A stretch of 54,181 bases of DNA from Bdellovibrio sp. (GCA_016187935.1 JACPIU010000025.1:1-54181); one strand, 5' to 3'. Positions 24,007 through 33,663 are shown, numbered from the stretch's first letter. Program-made: numbers and translations. The notes: a model not told the origin generated them from the letters alone.

Positions 24007-25502
24007 GAACATTAGACTATGACATCGTGATCGTCGGCTCAGGTGCCGGTGGTGGAACTGTGGCCAAAGAATTGGCACCACTTTGTCAAAAGGGAATGCG
24101 CATCGCCCTCCTGGAATGGGGTGGGCGTTTCAATGACCATGATAATACCCGTTCTGAAGTGGAGATGGCGCAAAAATATTATTTTGAAAGTGGCGGAGTT
24201 CAAAACAGCGGTCAAGAAATGACTTTTGCTTTGGCAAAGGCCGTAGGCGGTTCTACCACGGTGTATACAGGGACATCACTGGTCTTGCCGGATGAAATTT
24301 TAGAAAAAAAATGGGCCGTTCCCGGACTCACCAGTGTTGATCTCAAACCTCGATTTCAAAAATATTTAAAAGAAAACAACGTTCACCTTTTGGACAAATC
24401 ACTCATCAACGAAAACAACCAGCTTTTTTACAATGCTTGCAACAAGTTGGGATTCAAACCTTCCCAATTTCCAGTTAACGTAAAAAACTGCCAGGGTTTG
24501 GGAACCTGCAATTTGGGCTGTGCTGTTCATGCCAAACAAGGCACTCATGTTGTGCAAATTCCTTCGGCAGAAAAACAGGGAGTCGAAGTCGTTTCCTTTT
24601 GCAGAGTCGACAAGATAGAGGAAAACTGCGTTCGCGCTACCGTCCTCCCACCTGAGCATGGTCTTGAAGCATCTCCTTGGCCCTGTGGTGAGTATTCCAT
24701 TCGCACAAAGAAAATCATCTTATGCGCTGGGGCCATTCATACTCCCGCCCTCTTGCTCAAATCATTTGGTTCTTTCCACCATGCTTTAGGCAAATATTTT
24801 ACCTGTCATCCCGCGCTCATCCTGGTGGCGCAACATGACCGCGAAATCAATAATACTTTTGGACATCCAAAAAGTTATTACTGTGAAGATTTCATGCACT
24901 CGCATGGTGTGCTGTTGGAAACCTGTATGTACTTCCCCTTTACCCTGGCAAAAAATTTAGTGGGTTTTGGCCCTGATGTCGACGATCTGATGTCACACTT
25001 TAATCATCTGCAAATGATTTTGGTGCTGATAATGGATCATGCTCGAAAAGAAAATGGCATTACAATCGATCGCCAGGGTAATCCGATCATTCACTACAAA
25101 TTTAACTCCCAGGACATTGCAGCTTTCATCAAAGGTATTCGAGAAAGTGCGCGAATTTTCTTCGCCGCCGGGGCAAAACGTATCCACGCTCCAGCTTGCA
25201 AAAGCTTCTTTATTGAGGCCCGTCAAGCAGCTCAACTCGATCAATTAATTAACCAAGAGGAATTTAAATTGGGAAAAATGTCGATTGCTTCGGCCCATCT
25301 GATGGGAGGCTGTCGCATGGGAGAAAATCCTCAAGAAGCGATCACCGATTCATGGGGGCGTGTAAATGGCAAAAAAGATCTCTACGTAGCAGATGCGTCA
25401 CTGTTTCCCAACTCTTCAGGCGTCAACCCCTATCTCACCGTTATGGCGCTGGCCGACCGAGTGGCAGAAGCCGTCATCCACGATTATAGAAAAGGGTTAT
25501 GA
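24003..25502 (+). CDS. GMC-family FAD oxidoreductase (second)
   Basis: The 499-residue protein has the FAD fold DYDIVIVGSGAGGGTVAKEL at its start, the cysteine cluster NCQGLGTCNLGC (about 163-174) and the C-terminal pair AHLMGGCRMG and LYVADASLFPNSSGVNPYLTVMALADRVA. It is about the same size as the first GMC enzyme in the operon but clearly diverged. The start overlaps the previous stop (ATGA). It is the last gene of the operon, followed by a hairpin that ends the convergent rbp gene. The substrate is unknown. Confidence 0.85.
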   Translation: MRTLDYDIVIVGSGAGGGTVAKELAPLCQKGMRIALLEWGGRFNDHDNTRSEVEMAQKYYFESGGVQNSGQEMTFALAKAVGGSTTVYTGTSLVLPDEILEKKWAVPGLTSVDLKPRFQKYLKENNVHLLDKSLINENNQLFYNACNKLGFKPSQFPVNVKNCQGLGTCNLGCAVHAKQGTHVVQIPSAEKQGVEVVSFCRVDKIEENCVRATVLPPEHGLEASPWPCGEYSIRTKKIILCAGAIHTPALLLKSFGSFHHALGKYFTCHPALILVAQHDREINNTFGHPKSYYCEDFMHSHGVLLETCMYFPFTLAKNLVGFGPDVDDLMSHFNHLQMILVLIMDHARKENGITIDRQGNPIIHYKFNSQDIAAFIKGIRESARIFFAAGAKRIHAPACKSFFIEARQAAQLDQLINQEEFKLGKMSIASAHLMGGCRMGENPQEAITDSWGRVNGKKDLYVADASLFPNSSGVNPYLTVMALADRVAEAVIHDYRKGL

Positions 25503-25520
25503 AAGGAGTCGAAGTAAAAA

Positions 25521-25546
25521 AAAGGCCCAACATTTGCTGGGCCTTT
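25521..25546 (-). terminator. Hairpin between GMC operon and RNA-binding protein gene
   Basis: AAAGGCCCA and TGGGCCTTT make a nine-pair stem with an eight-base loop. Read on the minus strand it is followed by a run of eight T, so it is a strong intrinsic terminator for the RRM gene; on the plus strand only a short T run follows, giving weaker termination of the GMC operon. Confidence 0.85.
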
Positions 25547-25573
25547 CGTATTATAGAATCTATTACTAATCTA

Positions 25574-25984
25574 TTAGAAGCGTCTTCCGCCACGATCACC
25601 GCCGCCGCCGTATCCGCCGCCGCCACGATCACCACCACCGCCGTATCCGCCGCCGCCGCCACGACCGCCACCGCCGCCATATCCACCGCCACCGCCGCGA
25701 GGTCCACGACCGCCGCCACGTGGGCCGCCGCCGTTGGTTGCAGGACGGGCCTCATCAACTTTCAATTGACGGCCTTCGAGTTCCTGGCCATTAAATTTTT
25801 CGACTGCTGCTTGGGCCTCTTCGTCCGTGCTCATTTCTACAAAACCAAAACCTTTGCTTCGACCTGTTTCACGATCAGTCACCACCTTGGCAGAGGTCAC
25901 TGTTCCTGCCTGGGAGAACAAATCAGTTAAGCCTTGATCTGTGGTTGAATAGCTGAGATTACCGACATACAACTTAGTGCCCAT
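25574..25984 (-). CDS. Glycine-rich RRM RNA-binding protein
   Basis: The start at 25984 lies after AGGAGG; the protein has 136 residues. Residues 1-77 are an RNA recognition motif with RNP2 (KLYVGNL) and RNP1 (KGFGFVEM); residues 85-136 are Gly/Arg/Tyr-rich (RGG and GGYGG repeats). This architecture is known from cyanobacterial and delta-proteobacterial Rbp proteins, which are often cold-induced RNA chaperones. The repeated codons give a strong CGCCGCCGC-type pattern on the plus strand. The 212-bp upstream region is shared with a divergent esterase gene. Confidence 0.9.
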   Translation of the reverse strand: MGTKLYVGNLSYSTTDQGLTDLFSQAGTVTSAKVVTDRETGRSKGFGFVEMSTDEEAQAAVEKFNGQELEGRQLKVDEARPATNGGGPRGGGRGPRGGGGGYGGGGGRGGGGGYGGGGDRGGGGYGGGGDRGGRRF

Positions 25985-26217
25985 TTCGAACCTCCTTTTG
26001 GTCATTGGTTGGGCGGGATTGCCGCTCTAGAGGTTCAGGAGAATGACAAAAATCTACCAAGAAACTCTCAAGAAGCGAAAACGACAGGTTTTTAACCCAT
26101 CTGATTCATAGTGTCGAGTATTTATTAAATTATTTCAACTAAAAATTTGCAAAATTTACTTAGATAAGTGGATGATAAATTTCAAATAAAACGCAATGAA
26201 ACGTTTGCGAGAATATT

Positions 26218-27294
26218 ATGAAAATTTTTGCCACAATTCTGTCTATAGTGCTTATTTGCCACGCGTCAACAGCATTGGCAACAACTCTGTCCTTCTCCAC
26301 AGTCCAAAAAACCGTGTGGGGAGAGAGCGTTTATGTGGTCGGGAACCACCCTTACCTAGGCAATAATGACCCAGTCCATGCTCTCAAGCTATCTCCCCAT
26401 AATTACCCTACTTGGGAAGTCAAAATCAATGTCACAACCACCACCCCCATTCATTATCGTTTTTTGCTTAAGCCCGATGCACCAAATACCCAAGTGACTC
26501 CAATTTGGATTAGCAACTGGCAGACTTCCGCTATGTCAAACCAAGTTGAAGCGTACTCTCTGCATACCATTTCTGACTTTCCCTCTCAATTCCTGCAACA
26601 TCCAAGAAATATTTTTATCTTCATGCCCAAGACAAAAGGGACTCGTTCTCAACGTGTGCGATTGCTCTATTTCCACGACGGACAGAATCTTTTTACCGGA
26701 ACCGCCACGGCCCCCAACAGCTTAGAACTGGAGCGATGGTTTCCAGCGCTGGCACAAAATTACCCCCAAGATCAACTTATCGTAATAGGGATCGCCAACT
26801 CTCCTGAGCGTATGCGCGAATATGTTCCTCCATACTCAGTTGGTCCAGAAGGTGCTGGCATAGGCAATCTCTATGGGCGCTTTATGGTAGAAGAATTAAT
26901 TCCCTACATCGAACATGATTATTTGAAATTAACCAGCACTCCCGAGCGTACCGTGGCCGGTGCTTCGCTTGGCGGGCTCATTTCCGTCTACCTGGCGGCA
27001 AACTTTCCAGATATCTTCACCAATGCAGTCTCTCAAAGTGGAAGCTTTCAATTTGGAGAGATCACTCAAGACCTCAACAAACTTTCTGCCAATCAGAAAA
27101 TTTATCTTGATAGCGGCACGGAAGGTCCCAGTAACGATAATTACTTTGTTAATTATTTTATGCGCGATAAATTCTTGGAGTTGGGCCGGATTTATGGCGG
27201 CGATCTTTTGCACGTTATTGGTCGAGGTCACCAACATAACGAAGAGGCCTGGAGGCAAAGACTACCAGACGCTCTTCGCTGGACGTTACAATAA
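26218..27294 (+). CDS. Secreted esterase with N-terminal starch-binding-like domain
   Basis: A signal peptide (about 1-21, ending ALA) opens the 358-residue protein. Residues about 25-115 (VYVVGNHPYLGNNDP...PTWEVKINV) resemble a CBM20-type carbohydrate-binding domain. The rest is an alpha/beta-hydrolase of the esterase D / putative esterase family, with FHDGQNLF, the nucleophile elbow GASLGG (about 246-251) and a likely catalytic His in GRGHQHNEEAW. Relatives hydrolyse esters of sugars or siderophores. It ends five bases before the convergent secreted protein gene. The exact substrate is not deducible. Confidence 0.8.
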   Translation: MKIFATILSIVLICHASTALATTLSFSTVQKTVWGESVYVVGNHPYLGNNDPVHALKLSPHNYPTWEVKINVTTTTPIHYRFLLKPDAPNTQVTPIWISNWQTSAMSNQVEAYSLHTISDFPSQFLQHPRNIFIFMPKTKGTRSQRVRLLYFHDGQNLFTGTATAPNSLELERWFPALAQNYPQDQLIVIGIANSPERMREYVPPYSVGPEGAGIGNLYGRFMVEELIPYIEHDYLKLTSTPERTVAGASLGGLISVYLAANFPDIFTNAVSQSGSFQFGEITQDLNKLSANQKIYLDSGTEGPSNDNYFVNYFMRDKFLELGRIYGGDLLHVIGRGHQHNEEAWRQRLPDALRWTLQ

Positions 27295-27299
27295 CTCAA

Positions 27300-28397
27300 T
27301 TATCGGCATTCACTTTTTATCTCATCCCATGTAGCGAAAAGAATGCGTGAAGAAGAGGAACTAACTTTCTGGGCAACATATAAACCTTCTGATACGGGAA
27401 CAAAATCAAAAATACTTCCTGGAAAACAATTTTGCGCTTGATACTCGACCTTGGTATTTACATCGTAAACGCGAATGCTGGGAGTTGCGGCGGATGGTGC
27501 ACGTTTAACACCATAAATGGCATACGGGCCGAAGGCACGAACCTGAAAATGAAATCCTTTGGGAAAATTGCGAAAAAGCTCGCCGCTATGACGATCCAAA
27601 ATCACCATTTCGCTTTCATTAGAAACCGAAAAACCTCGTTCGGACTCTTCCCATGCAATTAATCGTTCACTCACCGCCGGGCGTTCTTGATAAAATCCGC
27701 TGGGAGATAAACGGACAAAGGACTTGCTGCTTAAGTTAAAAGAATAAATGTTGGGAGTGCCATATTCATTATTTTGAAAAACCATCAAAGGATCGTTGCT
27801 CGGTTGAACTGATACCGATGGATATTCATTTTTAATCTGTTCATGATATTGCGGTGGAATATCGGCACGACGGAAGATAGGGCCGCTGATCTGCCAAGGT
27901 CCCTGCGACATATTGCCGACACCGGCCCCTCGGTAAGTCACGTGGGCGGCCAATCCGTCAAAATCTTTGGCGGCATCATAAAAGAGATGGTGGCCGTTCT
28001 GAGAGGAAGTAAGCGCCATGGTAGGAATCCAAGCAACATCTTTTTCCAAGACTTGATGCTTATTGGTTTTCAAATCATAGAGATAAACATCGACTTTTTT
28101 ATAAAAGTTACCGGCAGCATAGAGCATTTTGCCTTGATTGACTTGCGGGCCGAAGGGGCGAAGTTTTTTGGGAGGAGAAATCTTTTTCAAAATTTGAGTA
28201 TTGCCATTATAGTAGTAGAGTTCCATATCCTCCTTGTCAGTTCCCACCACCTGATAGACGAGATCCTGACCATCGGCCCCCATCCGCACAATAACTGTGT
28301 TTTTTGTGATGTGAACAATGCGTGGTCCCGCCAGGATAATCGTGGGGAAAATCCACAAAAACATAAGAGCTAAAAGAATATTTCTTCTGATCAGCAT
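27300..28397 (-). CDS. Secreted beta-propeller-like protein
   Basis: ATG at 28397 is preferred, with GGGAGG five bases upstream; a TTG 15 bases earlier overlaps this site. The 365-residue protein has a signal peptide (about 1-23) and repeated strands of the type VYLYDLKTNK, IYSFNLSSK and IRVYDVNTK, as in TolB-like or WD-type propellers. No enzyme motif is seen. It lies 77 bp downstream of the beta-barrel gene on the same strand, and may be co-transcribed with it. It ends next to the convergent esterase. Confidence 0.65.
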   Translation of the reverse strand: MLIRRNILLALMFLWIFPTIILAGPRIVHITKNTVIVRMGADGQDLVYQVVGTDKEDMELYYYNGNTQILKKISPPKKLRPFGPQVNQGKMLYAAGNFYKKVDVYLYDLKTNKHQVLEKDVAWIPTMALTSSQNGHHLFYDAAKDFDGLAAHVTYRGAGVGNMSQGPWQISGPIFRRADIPPQYHEQIKNEYPSVSVQPSNDPLMVFQNNEYGTPNIYSFNLSSKSFVRLSPSGFYQERPAVSERLIAWEESERGFSVSNESEMVILDRHSGELFRNFPKGFHFQVRAFGPYAIYGVKRAPSAATPSIRVYDVNTKVEYQAQNCFPGSIFDFVPVSEGLYVAQKVSSSSSRILFATWDEIKSECR

Positions 28398-28474
28398 AGC
28401 GTCCTCCCTCAATTTCTTACCGCACTATAATAGTAGGTGTTAAACAGGCAGTTGGTAAATAGCTTAAATCATGA

Positions 28475-29860
28475 CTAGAGGGCGAAAGTGTAACTAATGG
28501 TAAAGATGTTATCCATGTTTGATGAAGGAAGCCCCAAAAGACGTTTTTGCAAGAGATCCCAGGTATACACGTTTTGATATCCGAGCGTGATGTTATCACT
28601 GGGATTGTATCCCAGGCTAAAATCATTACTTAAGCGGCAATCTCGCAAATCAACTTCTTTATTTGAAAAATCATGAGATGGCCGGTACCAAAGGGTATTC
28701 GCAATGACAAAATTCGGGACAGGTACCCATTTAAATCCAAAACGGAAAGAGTGACGAGCGCGTTGAAATTTCTTTTGCTCAACATAGTCTTCATAAGCGT
28801 AAACAGGATTTCCAAATGCATCCGTACCGGTCTGAATAGTGCGGGTGGATGGGATGTCATTGAGTTCATATTCCATAATGGGCGCATAGCTTAGAGATAA
28901 ATCCTGAATTTTGTCGTCGTTGTAAATATTATATTTGAGACCTACCGGGGCAATATTCCAACGATAACGTATGGGATAAATCACCCCATCTCGCTCACGC
29001 TGGTAGGTGGCAAAGCTGAAAAACGAAAAGTGCTCAGTGATATTATTAATATCAAAGTTAACACCTGCATCGTAACTTGAAGAAGTGGCAATGCCTGTTG
29101 CACCCGCGGTATAGTTCGATGGACGACTCCGGCGATTTGAATACACATAATGGCCCGATAAATTTTTCTTGCCCCAATCAACCGATTGAACATTCGTGCC
29201 GTAAGAAATCTCACGAGCATGATATTGTGAAGAAAACTTGATTGGCGCAGCGGTTAACTGCACATTGAAATTTTTTTTCGCTTCCTCATCTTGGAAGGCA
29301 TCAGAATCAACTGAATTATTACTTGGATTCAAGGCCATTGCCCCTTCTGGATCAGTTATAGGAATTTCTTCATTGTCTTCACGTGAAGATTCTTTGTATC
29401 CCAATTTTAGACGTGGAGCAGGTTCAGGTGTCTCTGGTGGCGCTTGGGCCAATAACTCCTGCTTAATTTCATCGACACGAGTATCTTCCGCGGCGTTTTT
29501 AACTCTAAAAGGCACCAGACGAAGGGGTAAACGCCGGGCCTTAAGTTCAGCCTTCTCGGTTAATGGGCCCTCGTTGGCAATTTGGTAAATGAGCCATATC
29601 GATCGATGAGTGTCGACCTGTAGTGAATAAGCACGGGCAATGAATTTATCGTTATAAAAGAGTTGAATGTGTTCATTCTTGACCACATCATCGGCCAAAC
29701 CACGATTTAAGAGGACCACATTTTCATTGGGAAGATAACCGAGACTTCGAACATCCACGTGCTCATTTATTCCAAGAGCAAAAACCTGTATGGAAGCACA
29801 TAACATCCCGGCCATTCCGGCCCGAAGTATAGAGCGAATGATCCTCGTCACTATTCTCAT
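28475..29860 (-). CDS. Putative outer-membrane beta-barrel protein
   Basis: The 461-residue protein starts with a basic signal peptide (about 1-29). A first domain of about 150 residues with charged linkers is followed from about 200 to the end by alternating strands rich in Tyr, Phe and Asn (for example YGTNVQSVDWG and LSGHYVYSNRRS), as in outer-membrane barrels; the last strand ends IFTISYTFAL. It belongs to a minus-strand group of envelope genes. No homologous family is recognised beyond the general fold. It could be a channel or an adhesin anchor. Confidence 0.65.
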   Translation of the reverse strand: MRIVTRIIRSILRAGMAGMLCASIQVFALGINEHVDVRSLGYLPNENVVLLNRGLADDVVKNEHIQLFYNDKFIARAYSLQVDTHRSIWLIYQIANEGPLTEKAELKARRLPLRLVPFRVKNAAEDTRVDEIKQELLAQAPPETPEPAPRLKLGYKESSREDNEEIPITDPEGAMALNPSNNSVDSDAFQDEEAKKNFNVQLTAAPIKFSSQYHAREISYGTNVQSVDWGKKNLSGHYVYSNRRSRPSNYTAGATGIATSSSYDAGVNFDINNITEHFSFFSFATYQRERDGVIYPIRYRWNIAPVGLKYNIYNDDKIQDLSLSYAPIMEYELNDIPSTRTIQTGTDAFGNPVYAYEDYVEQKKFQRARHSFRFGFKWVPVPNFVIANTLWYRPSHDFSNKEVDLRDCRLSNDFSLGYNPSDNITLGYQNVYTWDLLQKRLLGLPSSNMDNIFTISYTFAL

Positions 29861-29920
29861 ATTAATTATTATGCCTGGAGTCTAGGCCCTTGAAATCGAA
29901 GGAAAATATTGCATGGCAAC

Positions 29921-32245
29921 TCAAGCCACTAATGTTTCCTGAGTGTTTTTCTCTTCTGTTCCGGGAACAGTTGCGGACTCTGAAAGTAATTTTTGACGAG
30001 CTAACTCGGTCCACAATGTATACAGATCAAAATCTGAAACACCCGGGGCTTCGATGAGCATTGAAAAAGTCCAATCCAATCCGTTCACGTGAGAAGAAGC
30101 GATCTGATCATAAACAAGAAAACGTGTGTTGGCATGTGGATGAGAGCTTAAGGCCCACAAGGCACGCGTCACCTCTTTATCGGGTAATTCCGCAAGACAT
30201 TCCACCAACCATTGATGGGCCCGCGGTTCACCTAATTTGAGTAGCGACAGCAGCACGCGATAATTCTTAAAATTCAAGTCCTGTGCCACATTTAAAACAA
30301 AGGGGATAAAATCCTTCAACATTAATTCACAGACGATATCACAAACTAAAATGCGATCTTCCATGTTCGGTGAAGTTAGAAAACTTTCGAAACTCTCGCG
30401 CGCCTTCTGGGAATACTGTCTATGAAAAAAAAGTGATACGATAGCGGCAGCATGAACTTTGCGTGGAAAGGGAGCTTCCAGATAAGGGGCCAAGTAGCTT
30501 GCCAGTTCAGGCCGTTTTTTATATCTGATCAATTGCCCAAAGAGATGGAGATAAACACTTAAGGCAGCGGGATTTTCACGATTAGACCCAATCATCTCCA
30601 GCAATGAAGCAAATACTTCTCGCTCCATACGATCCGCGTAAATATGGAATAACTCCCCCGTCCAATATGGAGGCCTGATTTGTTCCATTAGATGCGCGCG
30701 AATCTCTTTTCTAAAAAATAAATCCACTTCGAGAGAGTTAAAATTCAGAAGAGCTTTTGCAATAACAACTTTCACATCCTCATCATTATATTTATGAAAG
30801 GCACACATCAAAGCATTCAAAGCGCGTTCCCCTTGCATTTTTCCCAAGCACTTGGCCAGACCTCGTGCCATTATGGGAGGTGGGTTCTGTTCAAGTAAAT
30901 TAATGATGGCATTGGCGTGTTTAGCCGCTTCACCATCGGCCAGCAAGTTGGCGGCCCGTGCACCGGAAAACATGTCGAGATTAAGCATATTAGAAATTTG
31001 AAATTCATTAAATTTCTCAAACAACATCTTACGGCACCAAAAACCCGCTAAGGCCAGGCCAATGCCACAAAACCATAAAATGATGTGCGGAACAGGACCG
31101 TAAATGGTCAAGGCCGAATACAATCCCACAAAAATAAATCCCGGTCCCAAGGCCCATTGCTCATGATGATTTTTGAGATCACTGACCAATTTGTCGGGCA
31201 TGCCTCGCTCAAATTGTTGGAGTGCGGGATTCATGGTCAAATGCTGAGTCAGCTTGCGTACAATTCCCGTACCAATGAGGGCCCAAGCTTGCCCTTTAAA
31301 GACCAAAACAATCATGGAAAAAATTTGCATGCCCAAGAAGACTTGGACACCAGAACTCCACGACCTTTCTTTACCCTTGGCCCGATTTGAAAAGGTAAAA
31401 AGTTGAAATCCCACAATTAAAAAATTCTGCAAAAGTGTTATTTTCGCGAAAACAATTCCCACGTCGAGTCCATTCTTTTCCTTCAACTCCAACATACCCA
31501 ACAAGACTGCCAAATTTTGTAAATGCTTGGAGGCCAGAATGATAAAGACTAACCCCAATAGAAATGGCACAAAGGGATACCTGGTCGGTCTAAGCATTTG
31601 TCTGTTTCCTTCTGCCATCTGCTCTTCGTTCTTCTGTCCAAGTCGTAACAAATAGATGTGGGCAATTTCCAGCATTAATAAAAGAACTACCCCTGCCCCC
31701 ATTATCACTGCCTGGATAGTTGAATGCGCTTGGGCGAGCATCGATAGCGAATTCACCAGCAGAAAACAGACTGCTCCTGCAAAAATCCCGATTTCAAAAG
31801 AAAAAGAGTTCTGCTCGCTCTGAAAGGGGTGCTTGAGTGAATTAACAAATTTCGCGCTGATGCTGCTCAACATGCACTCCATCCACATGACCAAAAGAGT
31901 ACTAAAGAGAAAATAGAAACATGAGACAATCATTTTCTCCATTTTGGCGAGAGTGGCGAAGTAAGGCAGTTGAGCAGTGATCACTAACAATAATGAGACA
32001 AGAAATACCGTTACATTGGTGATGGCGGAAAATTTCTTCTGCATTTTTTTAAAAGAAGAGTGGAACACCAAGAGTAAAATACCCTGTCCGATCATCAAGA
32101 CAGGAAAGGCTTCAAGAGAGAGCGAATCTACCAGTTTTTGCAGTGAGGTTAATTTCAGATAAAAGGCCGTCCATCCAGTTAAAAAAGATACTAGAAAAAC
32201 CGGCCATTGATTACGCAGAAAAAAATTAGCAAAAATGCCCATCAC
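29921..32245 (-). CDS. Transporter-like membrane protein with HEAT-like C-terminus
   Basis: The 774 residues begin with about 12 hydrophobic segments (1-420) of the type seen in MFS or ATP/ADP translocase-like carriers, followed by a soluble region (about 435-750) of helical repeats resembling HEAT repeats (ALMCAFHKYNDEDVKVVIAKALLNF, and similar). Such carrier-plus-HEAT fusions are known in several delta-proteobacterial and Chlamydia-type lineages; a nucleotide or metabolite transport role is only a guess. Genes upstream and downstream on the same strand encode envelope proteins. Confidence 0.6.
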   Translation of the reverse strand: MMGIFANFFLRNQWPVFLVSFLTGWTAFYLKLTSLQKLVDSLSLEAFPVLMIGQGILLLVFHSSFKKMQKKFSAITNVTVFLVSLLLVITAQLPYFATLAKMEKMIVSCFYFLFSTLLVMWMECMLSSISAKFVNSLKHPFQSEQNSFSFEIGIFAGAVCFLLVNSLSMLAQAHSTIQAVIMGAGVVLLLMLEIAHIYLLRLGQKNEEQMAEGNRQMLRPTRYPFVPFLLGLVFIILASKHLQNLAVLLGMLELKEKNGLDVGIVFAKITLLQNFLIVGFQLFTFSNRAKGKERSWSSGVQVFLGMQIFSMIVLVFKGQAWALIGTGIVRKLTQHLTMNPALQQFERGMPDKLVSDLKNHHEQWALGPGFIFVGLYSALTIYGPVPHIILWFCGIGLALAGFWCRKMLFEKFNEFQISNMLNLDMFSGARAANLLADGEAAKHANAIINLLEQNPPPIMARGLAKCLGKMQGERALNALMCAFHKYNDEDVKVVIAKALLNFNSLEVDLFFRKEIRAHLMEQIRPPYWTGELFHIYADRMEREVFASLLEMIGSNRENPAALSVYLHLFGQLIRYKKRPELASYLAPYLEAPFPRKVHAAAIVSLFFHRQYSQKARESFESFLTSPNMEDRILVCDIVCELMLKDFIPFVLNVAQDLNFKNYRVLLSLLKLGEPRAHQWLVECLAELPDKEVTRALWALSSHPHANTRFLVYDQIASSHVNGLDWTFSMLIEAPGVSDFDLYTLWTELARQKLLSESATVPGTEEKNTQETLVA

Positions 32246-32342
32246 ATGCCCTCAGGTGCTCTTCGGCGTTACTCAAAAAAAAGTTTGGGAAATTTAAATG
32301 CCGGTCAAGATATCTTTCAGAAAAATAAGGTATTCAAATCAA

Positions 32343-33110
32343 CTATTCGAATTTTCCGATCACGTAATCTTGCCCTTGAAAGAGGGAACGTTCTTTAAGA
32401 ATGTAATCTTTTGCTTCACTTAAAGTATCAAAGACACCCAGGTTAATTCTAAACCACATTCCTCGGCCTTCGACTTCTTTTTCCTGAATGATAGGCACAT
32501 AACCACGCACGCGAAAACCATCAGCAAATTTCTCGGCCTCTGATCGGTTGTTGTAGCTTCCAAGTTGGATTGTATATTTTCCGGCGTATTTAGAAGTTAC
32601 AGCCTGTTGTCCGGATGCAGTCGTTTCATTATAAAACTGGCCGACTTTCTCATTTCCGCTCTCGGGAACTTTATTCACGTCGTTAGTTGTCTCAATGCCA
32701 GTTTTTGTGGTTGGCGCAACGGTTTGCGAATCAATGGCAGTTTTTTCCCCAGTTTCACTTGGGGCCGGTGCTTGACCGGTTTCTTTCATCTGATTCTCTT
32801 CTTCTTTAAATTCCTGATTTATTTTATCTTTTAAAAGTTGATAGGCATCTTGGGAAACCTTTTCGGTATGAGCTTCTTTATCCGTAGCTGGCATCTCTTG
32901 TACCGTTTTTTGAACGGTTTCTTCCTGACCGCTTAAGAACTGCACACGCGCCTCGTCCTGGGAAGTGATTCCAGACTGCCGCAGAACGAATGATTTCCCG
33001 ACCTTCACACCAAAATAGAAAGAAGTTAAGGCGGTTAATACCATGAAGAGAAAAATTAGAGCAATTTCCTTACGAGCAAAAACGTACAATTTGACCTTAT
33101 CATCCATCAT
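32343..33110 (-). CDS. SPOR-domain membrane protein
   Basis: The 255-residue protein has a cytoplasmic start, one membrane helix (about 16-38) and a long acidic, Gln/Thr-rich linker. The last 75 residues form a SPOR domain (KYTIQLGSYNNRSEAEKFADGF, then MWFRINLGVFDTLSEAKDYI), which binds denuded glycan strands of peptidoglycan at division sites. It is likely a division- or envelope-related protein. It is separated by 201 bp from the divergent pilin gene. Confidence 0.85.
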   Translation of the reverse strand: MMDDKVKLYVFARKEIALIFLFMVLTALTSFYFGVKVGKSFVLRQSGITSQDEARVQFLSGQEETVQKTVQEMPATDKEAHTEKVSQDAYQLLKDKINQEFKEEENQMKETGQAPAPSETGEKTAIDSQTVAPTTKTGIETTNDVNKVPESGNEKVGQFYNETTASGQQAVTSKYAGKYTIQLGSYNNRSEAEKFADGFRVRGYVPIIQEKEVEGRGMWFRINLGVFDTLSEAKDYILKERSLFQGQDYVIGKFE

Positions 33111-33311
33111 ATATTTATTATTTTAGTGATTGTTTCACTCCATCGCAAGGCCAACTTTAATAGAAAATATTTCATCTTGCAAAAATATTATTTCCTGGTC
33201 TCGAATCTCACCTCCTCAAAATCTAATACTTTATCTTTGATCAAAAACGGGTCTGGCATGCATTTCTGTTGTCAAGAAATTCGAAGGCCCAACACAAAAG
33301 GAGAGCTTTTT

Positions 33312-33491
33312 ATGCGAAGACATCAGTTTATTGGAATTTTACGGCCCCAGCACGGACAGGGGGTTATGGAGTACATCATTATTTCTGGTCTAATCGGCAT
33401 TTTTTGTCTTGGAATGGTCAAACAGTTCGGAAGTGTGCTGCAAACACGGCTGGAACATATGAAAGCAACCATCGCCAAAGAAATCAAGTAG
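33312..33491 (+). CDS. Flp/Tad-type pilin-like protein
   Basis: The 59-residue protein begins at 33312 after AAAAGGAGAGC. It has a basic leader and GQGVMEYIIISGLIG: cleavage after the first Gly would put Glu at +5 of the mature protein, as prepilin peptidases require, followed by a hydrophobic helix. This is the standard form of a Flp pilin, the major subunit of Tad pili. It is the first gene of the pilus-type locus, followed by a small membrane protein and TadE-like genes. Confidence 0.8.
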   Translation: MRRHQFIGILRPQHGQGVMEYIIISGLIGIFCLGMVKQFGSVLQTRLEHMKATIAKEIK

Positions 33492-33501
33492 AAGAAAATC
33501 C

Positions 33502-33663
33502 ATGAGTATTATTGAAACAATCATGGGGCTTTGCCTGATGCTCATCATCACAGCAATGGTCCAGGCATTCAATATGACTTTAACAAAGCAGATGATTTTA
33601 AAAGAGCAGCAACTGATTAAAATGACGGGACGATATCAAGACCAATGGAATGCAAGGCCGTGA
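33502..33663 (+). CDS. 53-residue membrane protein after pilin
   Basis: ATG at 33502, 10 bp after the pilin stop, opens MSIIETIMGLCLMLIITAMV, a membrane helix, followed by a short Lys/Gln-rich tail; the frame stops at 33663. The stop overlaps the start of the next gene at 33645, as in a translationally coupled operon. It is too short for most ORF filters. A role as a minor pilin or assembly factor is possible; there is no clear cleavage site. Confidence 0.7.
   Translation: MSIIETIMGLCLMLIITAMVQAFNMTLTKQMILKEQQLIKMTGRYQDQWNARP

Noticed and set aside
25590-25740. Repeats on the plus strand as a CRISPR-like or satellite array
   Set aside because: They are codon repeats of the Gly-rich tail of the RNA-binding protein; there are no spacers.
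33230-33300. Sigma-54 promoter (TGGCATGC) upstream of the pilin gene
   Set aside because: The expected GC at -12 is missing at the right spacing.
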